Origin: Collinsella sp. AF23-4AC
GTDB lineage: Bacteria > Actinomycetota > Coriobacteriia > Coriobacteriales > Coriobacteriaceae
Direction of reading: 5' to 3'
Length of the DNA: 64,000 bases
Assembly (NCBI RefSeq): GCF_003462685.1
Contig: NZ_QRVE01000008.1
Span: 23,283-87,282, forward strand
A model generated the notes under the pieces. It saw nothing but the letters and a program-made list of their open reading frames with translations, was not told where the DNA came from and did not search any database. The translations under genes were made by a program, and so were the position numbers. Below are positions 1 through 8,151 of this stretch, one piece after another (the first letter of the stretch is position 1; each line of letters starts with the position of its first letter).

Positions 1-512
1 TATGCGGGAAGCTTGTGGAAATGCCCGACGCAGTCGGGGCTCCATACACCAATAACAGTGCCGTAGCCAGACTCCGCCCATGCAGTCAGTCGCGCCGCAG
101 ATCGCCCGTTCTCACGGACGAGGTTATACATTTCCCACTGTCCCTTGTGATTCGAACGATACGTTCCCTGAGTACAATTCATGCTGCCGCTACCGCTTGT
201 GTTATACGCACCGTCTGTATATAACCGAAGCGGATTTCCCGTATGGCCCTGGATATCCAGATAGAGCGATGAGGAATCATCCTTTTGACGGTAGCCAGTT
301 GCACTCGTCCCGGCACATTGAAAACTAAATGCCTTATCGGCATTGTTCGTACAGGTCGTAATTCCCGTATCGGCGTTTTGAGTAATGCTGGAAACCTGAG
401 AGGTGTCAAACTCCTCTTGTGCAAACGATGCAGCGGGAACCCCTAGGGACAGACCAGCTGCAATCACCAAGCCGACTCCGATTCGAGCAATAGCGCTCCT
501 TGGCTTAATCAT
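1..512 (-). CDS. Secreted protein, C-terminally cut by the window edge
   Basis: Reading leftwards from an ATG at 512, the frame stays open to the window edge, so at least 170 residues are coded and the C-terminus is missing. GGAG lies about 6 nt before the ATG. Residues 1-32 form a classic signal peptide: a basic start (MIKPRSAIAR), a hydrophobic core, and a probable cleavage after ASFA. The mature part has four cysteines (TTC, FQC, MNC, SPDC), is rich in Ser, Thr, Gly and Tyr, and ends near a VIGVWSPD stretch like that of small exported beta-rich proteins of Gram-positive bacteria. That resemblance is weak and no family is claimed. It lies in the same direction as, and just downstream of, the LuxR-type regulator, which may control it (inference). 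Confidence 0.75.
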   Translation of the reverse strand, partial: MIKPRSAIARIGVGLVIAAGLSLGVPAASFAQEEFDTSQVSSITQNADTGITTCTNNADKAFSFQCAGTSATGYRQKDDSSSLYLDIQGHTGNPLRLYTDGAYNTSGSGSMNCTQGTYRSNHKGQWEMYNLVRENGRSAARLTAWAESGYGTVIGVWSPDCVGHFHKLPA

Positions 513-585
513 GGCCTTCTCCAATCAAAAGCGGTTAACAATGCGTCGACGCACGGCAACCTTCGCATGAATAGAGAAAGATGTC

Positions 586-626
586 TGTAAACACCCGCTA
601 TTGAGTTGATTGCTCAGGCGTTTACA
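586..626. repeat. Inverted repeat between the LuxR gene and the secreted-protein gene
   Basis: TGTAAACACCC at 586-596 faces AGGCGTTTACA at 616-626, overlapping the stop codon of the LuxR-type gene. On the minus strand it could fold as a hairpin followed by a T-rich stretch, a weak terminator. It could equally be a binding site for the adjacent regulator. Confidence 0.4.
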
Positions 627-2757
627 CGTTATTTACCTGCGATAACAATAAAATTAGCTCCGCCTTATTCTTGATCTTCAACTGGCGGTAAGATGCAGAC
701 CGCAGCGCTTGCACCGTAGATGCAGCGTAACCGACATCCTCCGCAATGGCCTTTGTCGTTGCCCCCTCTGCCGTCATCAGCAAAATTTGCGACTGAACAT
801 CAGAAAGGGAGCGCGACGTAAGCAGGGCCAGCTGGCGCACGCGGGCCGTTTCGGTGGACCCGTTCGCCCGGTACTCCAAGACGGCCTTCTCGTCCTCAAC
901 CGAGCGGGCGAGCGCGATGTGCGTAACGAACATGGGCACAGACCAGCAAACAATCACCGTTGCCACGACGACATTGACAGCCGAACTTTGCCCCAACAAC
1001 GACGCGAGGAACAACGGCTCGAAAACCGTCAGATCCTGCACCATGTTGAGCAAGACAGCCCAAACAGGAGCCGTCGCCCCGAAGCAAAGCATCCATATCC
1101 CAAGCATTTTGCGCTGCGGACAGCTTCGCATCACTATATATGTGAGCAGCACCCCCGTCAGCACCGCAAGTCCATGGATTCGCCCCCTAGCGACCGCATA
1201 GATTAAGGCAACCATGCCCATTGACACCAACGGCACGATAGCCCGAGCATGGGCATGCACCTTAAACGGACGCAGCCCAACAGCGAGCGAAGCCGTAGAC
1301 GCCACGCCGCAAAACAGGACCGGCACAGCCATCAACGGAACGCGTATGCACATCAATGCCGCGATATAGATAAAAGACCATTCCACAGCAGATAGCACCG
1401 CCCATACGTACGGGCTTCCGAGCCAAATCGCTTCACCCGCTCTATCCAGCGCAGCGCCACGATTCGCTTTTCCACCCGCGTAGCGTAGCGACAGAAGCAG
1501 TCCGAGACCCAATGCGTAGCTTAAGAGGGAAAAGGCGACAGCCCGCGAAACACCGGACCCCCAATCGCTATCCGCCATTACCAAGGGCCCCGCCGCAAGG
1601 AGGATAAAGAATAATGTGAGCAGGTATCGAAACAGCCGGCGCGTTCGAGCTGATGCCACTATATCGTCAGCATGCCGCTGCGGTAGCTCATGCCCTACAG
1701 TATCGCCCTCACCCGCAAACAGCGCCACGAGCTCGCGTGAGCCCGCAACCGACGCCTTCCCGTATGCTCGGTGAAGCGTTGTTCTCACCGTCGATGGCTT
1801 CGTATCCGTCTCCTTGGCAATTTCCGCCGGCGTTTTCCCTTTGAGCAGCAGTCGAACAAACTGCTCTTCTCTAGGCGACAGGGCAGGGGAAAACACCCCT
1901 GCATCGAATGTGTCGGACGCACAGGCGATATCCGAATTGTTGTCCCGTTTCCCCCTTAGCAACATGCATACGAAGGCAGCAGCGATAACGGACCCCATCG
2001 CCAGCAATGCAATGACCACGGCATCGCTTGCGAAGTATGCCGCCTCAACAGCCGGAATAAGACCAATAGGAACTGCTACGAGCACAGAACAGGCAAACAC
2101 GTCGCGCCGCCCATGGCCAAAGGCACGAGGGCGGCAAAACGGCGGGGCCACAGTCAATGCGAGATAGACCAACGGAATTAAAAGCGCAAGGCCAATTGAC
2201 GCGGCCGTTACAGGGGGCATCCCCCATGGCTCGGGAACGACTCTCCATGAAACTCGACAGCAAAACAGCAGGCAAGACATGACGGCTATTGTTTCTGTAA
2301 AAATCGCGTCCTGCGGGTGACGAGTTTCCCTTTCGTCAGTCCGTGTCGACCTCTGCGTCAAAGGAGAGTCCGCCGTGCCCCAAATAACATATGAGAGAAG
2401 CAGCGACCCAACAAAGCACGAGACACACGAAACGCCATGTAACAACCAAATCGGTGCAAACACGATTGGAATAGAGTCTCCGCGAGCATAGAAAGCCAGG
2501 TCGGCCCATTCGGGAACCGTTGCAATAACACCAAGGAAAACACCGATGGCACCGAGATGCCTCGGCCTTCTCATCCCCCCCTTGCATAGCGCAGCACCAT
2601 GAACAAACGCCGCGAGGCATGCGCCCAGGATAACGAGCCAGGTCATTGCACCTGACGCTAGGCCGATTGAAGATGAAAACCGGTGATAAGGGGTGACCGC
2701 CATTACGACAAGCGCAATGGCGCAGGCAAATGTAGCAGAACGGCGGGAAAAGAGCAT
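622..2757 (-). CDS. Membrane LuxR-family regulator with two membrane blocks and two HTH domains
   Basis: A 711-aa protein. Hydrophobic helices fill roughly residues 5-275. A LuxR-type HTH (about 292-348) contains LSPREEQFVRLLLKGKTPAE and a STVRTTL recognition helix. A second hydrophobic block (about 375-640) is followed by a second, more diverged LuxR-like HTH (about 646-707, with STVQALR). Coriobacteria commonly carry LuxR proteins with one membrane block and one C-terminal HTH of roughly 500 aa, so this looks like two such units fused in tandem. Longer starts at 2811 and 2778 are possible but a TATAAT -10 lies at 2777-2782 and GGAGG sits 5 nt before the ATG at 2757, so 2757 is preferred. 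It is probably a membrane-bound sensor-regulator; the ligand is unknown. The downstream secreted protein is a plausible target. Confidence 0.8.
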   Translation of the reverse strand: MLFSRRSATFACAIALVVMAVTPYHRFSSSIGLASGAMTWLVILGACLAAFVHGAALCKGGMRRPRHLGAIGVFLGVIATVPEWADLAFYARGDSIPIVFAPIWLLHGVSCVSCFVGSLLLSYVIWGTADSPLTQRSTRTDERETRHPQDAIFTETIAVMSCLLFCCRVSWRVVPEPWGMPPVTAASIGLALLIPLVYLALTVAPPFCRPRAFGHGRRDVFACSVLVAVPIGLIPAVEAAYFASDAVVIALLAMGSVIAAAFVCMLLRGKRDNNSDIACASDTFDAGVFSPALSPREEQFVRLLLKGKTPAEIAKETDTKPSTVRTTLHRAYGKASVAGSRELVALFAGEGDTVGHELPQRHADDIVASARTRRLFRYLLTLFFILLAAGPLVMADSDWGSGVSRAVAFSLLSYALGLGLLLSLRYAGGKANRGAALDRAGEAIWLGSPYVWAVLSAVEWSFIYIAALMCIRVPLMAVPVLFCGVASTASLAVGLRPFKVHAHARAIVPLVSMGMVALIYAVARGRIHGLAVLTGVLLTYIVMRSCPQRKMLGIWMLCFGATAPVWAVLLNMVQDLTVFEPLFLASLLGQSSAVNVVVATVIVCWSVPMFVTHIALARSVEDEKAVLEYRANGSTETARVRQLALLTSRSLSDVQSQILLMTAEGATTKAIAEDVGYAASTVQALRSASYRQLKIKNKAELILLLSQVNNV

Positions 2758-2776
2758 ACGGCCTCCATAGCGTGTC

Positions 2777-2782
2777 ATTATA
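2777..2782 (-). promoter_or_regulatory. -10 element of the LuxR-type gene
   Basis: The minus strand reads TATAAT here, about 20 nt before the ATG at 2757. No good -35 is visible. The site falls inside the two longer candidate reading frames and argues against them. Confidence 0.5.
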
Positions 2783-2822
2783 TCGCTCGAGCCGCTCGTT
2801 TTCCTCGTCATCTGCTCGAGCG

Positions 2823-2831
2823 TGCTACACT
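2823..2831 (+). promoter_or_regulatory. Possible extended -10 promoter of the wall/kinase cluster
   Basis: TGCTACACT gives an extended -10 (TGN plus TACACT) about 90 nt before the first kinase start at 2921. No convincing -35 is present. Confidence 0.35.
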
Positions 2832-2920
2832 AGCAGCATCTATGCCACCGCGAACGCTGGAACGGGCCCCGCTCCGTGCCCGCCGCTCGCAAACGAACTT
2901 TAAACGCACGAGGGTTGGCC

Positions 2921-4774
2921 ATGCCGCTTTTCTCGCAACATACCGCCCGGTTCTCGCCGGACGTTCCTTTGGAGGGCACCAGCTCTCGCGAGCTGCTCAA
3001 GCGGTACCAGCCGCTCGAGACACTTGCGACCGGCGGTTTTGGCTCCATCGAGATTTGCCGCGACACGCACCTGCGCCGCCGCGTCGCCATTAAGCGCATC
3101 CCCCTTATCAACGGCGCCGGCATGCCCGCCAGCGACATCATGGATGTCCTGCGCGAGGCGCACACTGCCGCCATGCTTCAACATCCCAATATCGTGCAGG
3201 TCATCGACTTTACGCATGACACCGCCTATGCCTACCTGGTCATGGAGTATGTCGACGGTATGTCGCTGGCCGAGTTTTTGCATCGCGTGGACGGCCACTC
3301 GCTCACCTTTGACGAGGCCGCGGCCATTGCCGATGCCCTGGGCCAGGCGCTCACCTTCGCCCATAGCAATGGCGTACTCCACCTGGACATTAAGCCCGCC
3401 AACGTGCTCATCGACCACTCGGGCAATGTAAAGCTCACCGACTTTGGCATGGCGCGACTGTCGTCCGCCGGTGGCTTTGGCGGCTCGCGCGGCGGCACCA
3501 TCGGCTACATGCCGCCCGAGCAGCTCGATATCGAGACCGGCACGGTCGACGAACGCGCCGATGTCTTTGCCCTTGCCTGCGTTATCTATGAGGGCTTGTG
3601 CGGCAGCGCTCCCTTTATGGCGGCCACGCCCGCCGACTCGCTCGACCGCATCATCGGCGGCGCCACCTATCCCAGCGAGCTGATACCACACTTTCCCCCG
3701 GGAGCCGAGGCCGCGCTCATGAGCGCGCTCTCCCCCATGCCGCAGGACCGCCCCAACAGCATCGAGGCATTTTGCGACCAACTCCTTGCCGGTCTGGGCA
3801 GCGTGCGCGAGGGCCGTCGCAGTCTGGAGCAAATGGTTGGCGAGCTTTCGGATGACGAGCAGGAGCTCGACGATATCGAGCCGTCGTACTACGAGGACGA
3901 CGCCATCGAGGTCGACCCCGCGCTCGGCTGGGCGGGCACGCGCTGGAGCCATGCGCGCGACTACACCATGCACGCTATCTCGGCGCTAACGTGCGGCGCC
4001 TTTAGCTTTTTGCTGATGCAAACGGCCGGGGTCGCGGCGCTTCCCGGCCTGGTCATTGCGGCTATCGCGATCGGAGCGGCGGCTGGCCTGGCCCCCCAGA
4101 TCGGCTCGGCCATCTCGGCTGTGGGCTTTTTGGTGCTCATGGCCAACGCCACCATGCAGGCGCAGGGCATCCTGTCGATGTTGCCCGTCGCGGTGGTCTT
4201 TGCCGCTGCCATGTCCGGTTGGTGGATCGCCTGGGGTCGCACCGAGGCTGCCGCGAGCGCCGCGCTCACCTGTGCACTCGCGCTTGGCTGTCTGACTGGC
4301 AATACCTTCCTGGCAGCTGGGGTCGCCGCCGGCGTCGCGTCATTTTGGCTCGGCCCGGCAAGCGCCGCCGCGGCAACGGGCATGGGCGTGCTTTTTGCCC
4401 GTCTGGCGACGGTCGCGCTTTCAGCCGGAGGCGTGCTGGGGCTCGGTAACGTTGCCGCAGCGCTGGGAGACCCACTCCTTTGGGCTGCCTTTGTGCTGGT
4501 AGCGGCAACTGCCGCGGCGTCATCTGCGCTGCTCAATGCCCATGCCAAGCGTGCCGATCAGGGCTCAAACCTTGCCGCAATCGCCGCCATCGCTGTCGCC
4601 GGCATCGGCTGCGCAGCGGCGTCCTGTCTTGCACACCATATGGAAATTGCCAGCCTTGCAGCCGCGGTCGCCGCCAAGGCGGCAGTTGCGGGAACCCTAT
4701 CCTCTATAATCGTTGGGATATGCCTATATTTGCTCGGATACCAAAGAACCTATACGGAGAGTGATCTTTCGTGA
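2921..4774 (+). CDS. Ser/Thr protein kinase with polytopic membrane C-terminus
   Basis: A 617-aa protein. The Hanks-type kinase domain covers about residues 25-295: glycine loop TGGFGSIE, lysine in VAIK (K58), catalytic HLDIKPANV (D156), DFG at 174-176, and GYMPPEQL in place of the usual APE. The Arg of the HRD motif is Leu, so this is a non-RD kinase and may not need activation-loop phosphorylation. After an acidic linker (ELSDDEQELDDIEPSYYEDD), about residues 345-610 hold many hydrophobic Ala/Gly-rich helices, unlike the single membrane helix plus PASTA repeats of PknB. GAGGG 6 nt before the ATG favours 2921 over the GTG at 2876. Its stop overlaps the next start (GTGA), so it is translationally coupled to the FhaA-like gene and heads the cluster. 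Confidence 0.85.
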   Translation: MPLFSQHTARFSPDVPLEGTSSRELLKRYQPLETLATGGFGSIEICRDTHLRRRVAIKRIPLINGAGMPASDIMDVLREAHTAAMLQHPNIVQVIDFTHDTAYAYLVMEYVDGMSLAEFLHRVDGHSLTFDEAAAIADALGQALTFAHSNGVLHLDIKPANVLIDHSGNVKLTDFGMARLSSAGGFGGSRGGTIGYMPPEQLDIETGTVDERADVFALACVIYEGLCGSAPFMAATPADSLDRIIGGATYPSELIPHFPPGAEAALMSALSPMPQDRPNSIEAFCDQLLAGLGSVREGRRSLEQMVGELSDDEQELDDIEPSYYEDDAIEVDPALGWAGTRWSHARDYTMHAISALTCGAFSFLLMQTAGVAALPGLVIAAIAIGAAAGLAPQIGSAISAVGFLVLMANATMQAQGILSMLPVAVVFAAAMSGWWIAWGRTEAAASAALTCALALGCLTGNTFLAAGVAAGVASFWLGPASAAAATGMGVLFARLATVALSAGGVLGLGNVAAALGDPLLWAAFVLVAATAAASSALLNAHAKRADQGSNLAAIAAIAVAGIGCAAASCLAHHMEIASLAAAVAAKAAVAGTLSSIIVGICLYLLGYQRTYTESDLS

Positions 4775-5781
4775 ACTTCCTGAACATCTTCGAGGACCAC
4801 GTGGCCGGCATCTTCGGTGCCACCCGTGCCCCGTTCTCCTTTAAGAAGCTTGCCAAGCAGGCCGCTCGCGACATGGAGGATCAGACTCTGGTGATCAATG
4901 GCGTCAACACGGCGCCGGCACTCTATACCATCCTGATCGCCGCCGACGACGATCCCATGCTCGCCCCGTTCTACCCCGAGCTTTCGCGCGAGGTCCGCGA
5001 GTTTGTGAAAGCGCAGGCCGAAAAGCGCCGCTATGTCTTTGTCGGCGAGCCCCTCGTGCGCTTTATGATCGATCCGCAGCTGCGCGCCGGCAAGTTCTCG
5101 GTCTTTGCCGAGAACGTCGATGCCCCCACGCTCGGCCGCCTGTACGAAGAAGAGCGCGCCTATCAAAACGGTCTGGGCCAAAACAACTCCGCGGCAAGCC
5201 GTGCCGCCAGCGCCCCGCGCGCCGGCCAGCAGCAGTTTGCTGCCCCGCAGCCGCAGCGCCCCGCCGCCATGCCCCAGCAGCAGCCGACGCCTCGCGCCGC
5301 CGCTCCTGACCCGCTTGCCGTAGCAGATCCCTTCGCGCCTAGCGTCCCCGACCCCGCCGCTCCTATCCCGGTGCCGCAGACCGTCTCGCGCGACGCGCTT
5401 GCCGGCATGGGCGGAGCCGCCGCGACCGGTGCCGCCGTGGGCCTAGGCGCCGCAGCCGGCATCGCCTCCAACATGGCGAGCACTCGCGCCCCACAGCGCC
5501 CGCTCGCCCAGCTCGTCGACGTCGTGAGCGGCGAGAGCCATAGCATCACCTCCGCACAGGTGACTATCGGTCGCGAGCGCTCAGTTTCCGATATTGCCCT
5601 GCGCGACCCCAACGTATCGCGCCGCCACGCCCAGCTCACCTTTACGGGCTCGGATTGGTCGATCGAGGACCTCAATTCCACCAACGGCACACTCGTCAAC
5701 AACCGCCGCATTACGCGCTGCCCGCTGCGCAACGGCGATCTGCTGACGTTTGGCCTGAGCACCTTTGAATTTAGGGGATAG
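4771..5781 (+). CDS. FhaA-like protein: DUF3662 plus C-terminal FHA domain
   Basis: A 336-aa protein. The N-terminal 130 residues (MNFLNIFEDHVAGIFG; RYVFVGEPLVRFMID) match the DUF3662 region of actinobacterial FhaA. A Pro/Ala/Gln-rich linker covers about 145-240. The C-terminal FHA domain (about 247-333) has TIGRERSVSDIAL, VSRRHAQL and LNSTNGTLVNN, the phosphothreonine-binding signature. FhaA homologues bind phosphorylated wall-synthesis partners and kinase substrates. The start is GTG, with GGAGAG about 10 nt upstream, overlapping the stop of the membrane kinase. Confidence 0.88.
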   Translation: MNFLNIFEDHVAGIFGATRAPFSFKKLAKQAARDMEDQTLVINGVNTAPALYTILIAADDDPMLAPFYPELSREVREFVKAQAEKRRYVFVGEPLVRFMIDPQLRAGKFSVFAENVDAPTLGRLYEEERAYQNGLGQNNSAASRAASAPRAGQQQFAAPQPQRPAAMPQQQPTPRAAAPDPLAVADPFAPSVPDPAAPIPVPQTVSRDALAGMGGAAATGAAVGLGAAAGIASNMASTRAPQRPLAQLVDVVSGESHSITSAQVTIGRERSVSDIALRDPNVSRRHAQLTFTGSDWSIEDLNSTNGTLVNNRRITRCPLRNGDLLTFGLSTFEFRG

Positions 5782-5787
5782 TCTCTT

Positions 5788-6204
5788 ATGAACATCGATA
5801 TCGTCCTTTTTGCAGGCCGCATCGTCCTGGTCGCTCTGCTCTATATCTTCCTGTTCGCCGTCATGAAGACCGGCGTGGGACTTGTGCGCGGGCAGCGTCG
5901 CGACTCGGCTATCTGGACGATCGATGTGGACAAGGGTCCGCGCGGTATCCGCGGCATCCACGTAGACATGCTCGGCCCCGTCATCGTCGGTCGCTCGCCA
6001 TCTTCGGACATCTGCATCAACGAACCGTTCGTCTCGGCCTCGCATGCGCGCTTTTCGCTGCAGGGCCCGGCGCTCATCATCGAGGACCTCAACTCGCTTA
6101 ACGGCACGCTCGTCAACGGCCGCCAGCTTGTGGAGCCCGCAACGCTGCGCGAGGGCGACGAAGTCCAGATTGGCGACGTGGTCATGAAGGTGAACCGTCG
6201 ATGA
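5788..6204 (+). CDS. FhaB/FipA-like membrane-anchored FHA protein
   Basis: A 138-aa protein with one N-terminal membrane helix (about residues 5-27, ending near KTGVGLVRG) and a cytoplasmic FHA domain (about 55-135) with VIVGRSPSSDICI, VSASHARF and LNSLNGTLVNG. The size and order match actinobacterial fhaB/fipA, which links kinase signalling to divisome and wall-synthesis proteins. It starts 6 nt after the FhaA-like stop and its own stop overlaps the phosphatase start (ATGA). Confidence 0.88.
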   Translation: MNIDIVLFAGRIVLVALLYIFLFAVMKTGVGLVRGQRRDSAIWTIDVDKGPRGIRGIHVDMLGPVIVGRSPSSDICINEPFVSASHARFSLQGPALIIEDLNSLNGTLVNGRQLVEPATLREGDEVQIGDVVMKVNRR

Positions 6205-8135
6205 TCGACGAGGAGAACAAGTCCGCGACTATGACCGAGGCACCGGCTGCCGCCACAGCTGCGCCGGCCCACGCCGCTCCGGCGGGCTCCGCACCCGTGG
6301 AACCCGAGGACACCGTGTTCTCCCTGCCTCTTTCGCATGTAACGCATGATATTTCGGATCTCGCCGATAACGAGGACGAAGAGGATACCGTAGCGGCGCC
6401 CATCGGCGCACATGCCGCGGAACAGCCCACAGCGCCCGAAGCAACCTCGGCGCCAGCTCACTTTGCAGAGCCTGTCGCCGCGGCAATCAACGAGAGCGCT
6501 GCGGTGTTTGCGGCACCCGAGCCCGCCGCGCCGGCGTTTCCCATAGCCCCGGCATCCGAGGTTGCGCCCGCGTCTACGCCGGCGCCCGAGGCGGGGCCAT
6601 CCCCCGAGGACGGCCCTGCACCCAAGGCCCCGCAGCCTGCGCCCGCAAGCGAGTCCGATGCCGTGACCGAGCCCGCCGCCCAGTCGCAAAGCACACCCGC
6701 GCCGTCGCACTTTGCGACGCCCGAGCCTATAGACGTCAGCCCGCAAGACGACGAGTCGACCGCCTGCGCGTCCGAAGAGCCCGGCTCCCCGGACACCGGC
6801 GATTCCGAATCAAACGCCGAGACCGACACCGTCTCTCCCGGTGACACAGCCGAGATCGACGTTGCCGCCGTTGAGGCCAAGCTCAAAGACCCCGGCTCGA
6901 CCATGAGCTTTGAGCCCCTGACCGAAGAGCGCATCGAGACCGACTCGACCTATGATGCCGGCACCACCACGCAACTCATGTGGGGCGCCCGCTCTGACGT
7001 TGGCTGCGTACGCCCGCACAATGAGGATTCCTACCTGGTGCAGTCGCCGCTCTTTTGCGTATGCGACGGCATGGGCGGTCACGCCGCCGGCGAGGTAGCC
7101 TCTTCCATCGCCGTCGAGACTATTGCCAAGACGGCCCCGCAGTCCGCCGACGCAGCACGCCTGGCCGCAGCCGTCGAGGCAGCCAACGCCGCCGTAATCG
7201 AGGCGGCCCTGAACGGCCTGGGCAAGCCCGGCATGGGCTGCACAGCCACTTGCGCCTATATCGAAAACGACACGCTCGCCATCGCCCACGTGGGTGACTC
7301 TCGCGCCTACCTGCTCCACGAGGGCACGCTCATCCGCGTGACCCGCGACCACTCCTACGTGGAGGAGCTCGTGGACGCCGGCGAGATTACGGCAGACGAG
7401 GCTCGCGTCCACCCCAACCGCTCGGTCATCACCCGTGCGCTGGGCTCGGACCCCGCCATGTATGCCGACCACTTCACTCTGCATATCGAGGAAGGCGACC
7501 GCCTGATCCTGTGCTCTGACGGCCTTTCGAGCATGATTCCCGATAGCGATATCGAGAACATCGCCACGCAGTCCTCAACCGCGCAAATCTGTGTCGACAA
7601 CCTAGTGGACGCGGCGCTTGCCGCCGGCGGCCACGACAACGTGACCGTAGTAGTCGTTGACCTGGTTGACGATGGCGTTATGCGCGAAGCGCAACGCGTG
7701 CGTCGCCGCAACATTACTATCGCCGCCATCCTGGCCCTCGTCTTTGTGCTGGCAGCTGGCATCTGGGCCTACACGGGTGTCACCGGCTCGTACTACCTGG
7801 GTACCTACCAGGGCAATGTCGCCGTCTGGCGCGGCCTGCCCGGCAAGCCGCTCGGACTCAAGCTCCACTGGCTCGAGAGCGAAACCAGTATTAAGCTGTC
7901 CGACCTGCCCGAAGACACGCAAAACCGCCTCAAGGCGGGCATTCCGCAAACAAGTGTCGACGATGCGCAGGACACGATATCCAAGTACCGCCACCAGATC
8001 GACGAGGAACAGACCCGCCAGGTGATCGACGCGCAAACGATTCGCGACAACACCGATCAGGGATCGACCTCCGAATCAGATTCCGAGAAAACCGCCGAAC
8101 AGTCCGCCGAGGCCGAAGCCTCCGAAAAGAACTAG
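6201..8135 (+). CDS. PP2C-family Ser/Thr phosphatase (PstP-like) with long N-terminal extension
   Basis: A 644-aa protein. About the first 250 residues are low-complexity, rich in Ala, Pro, Glu, Ser and Asp, with no recognisable fold. The PP2C domain (about 255-490) has SDVGCVRPHNEDSY, CDGMGGHAAGE, AHVGDSRAYL and GGHDNVTVVVV, so the metal-binding aspartates are present. One membrane helix (about 505-525) is followed by a short external tail. PstP of actinobacteria dephosphorylates PknA/PknB and their substrates but lacks such an N-terminal extension. Its place between fhaB and the RodA-PBP gene matches the conserved order. Confidence 0.88.
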   Translation: MIDEENKSATMTEAPAAATAAPAHAAPAGSAPVEPEDTVFSLPLSHVTHDISDLADNEDEEDTVAAPIGAHAAEQPTAPEATSAPAHFAEPVAAAINESAAVFAAPEPAAPAFPIAPASEVAPASTPAPEAGPSPEDGPAPKAPQPAPASESDAVTEPAAQSQSTPAPSHFATPEPIDVSPQDDESTACASEEPGSPDTGDSESNAETDTVSPGDTAEIDVAAVEAKLKDPGSTMSFEPLTEERIETDSTYDAGTTTQLMWGARSDVGCVRPHNEDSYLVQSPLFCVCDGMGGHAAGEVASSIAVETIAKTAPQSADAARLAAAVEAANAAVIEAALNGLGKPGMGCTATCAYIENDTLAIAHVGDSRAYLLHEGTLIRVTRDHSYVEELVDAGEITADEARVHPNRSVITRALGSDPAMYADHFTLHIEEGDRLILCSDGLSSMIPDSDIENIATQSSTAQICVDNLVDAALAAGGHDNVTVVVVDLVDDGVMREAQRVRRRNITIAAILALVFVLAAGIWAYTGVTGSYYLGTYQGNVAVWRGLPGKPLGLKLHWLESETSIKLSDLPEDTQNRLKAGIPQTSVDDAQDTISKYRHQIDEEQTRQVIDAQTIRDNTDQGSTSESDSEKTAEQSAEAEASEKN

Positions 8136-8151
8136 AAAGGGAGTGCCGCTT

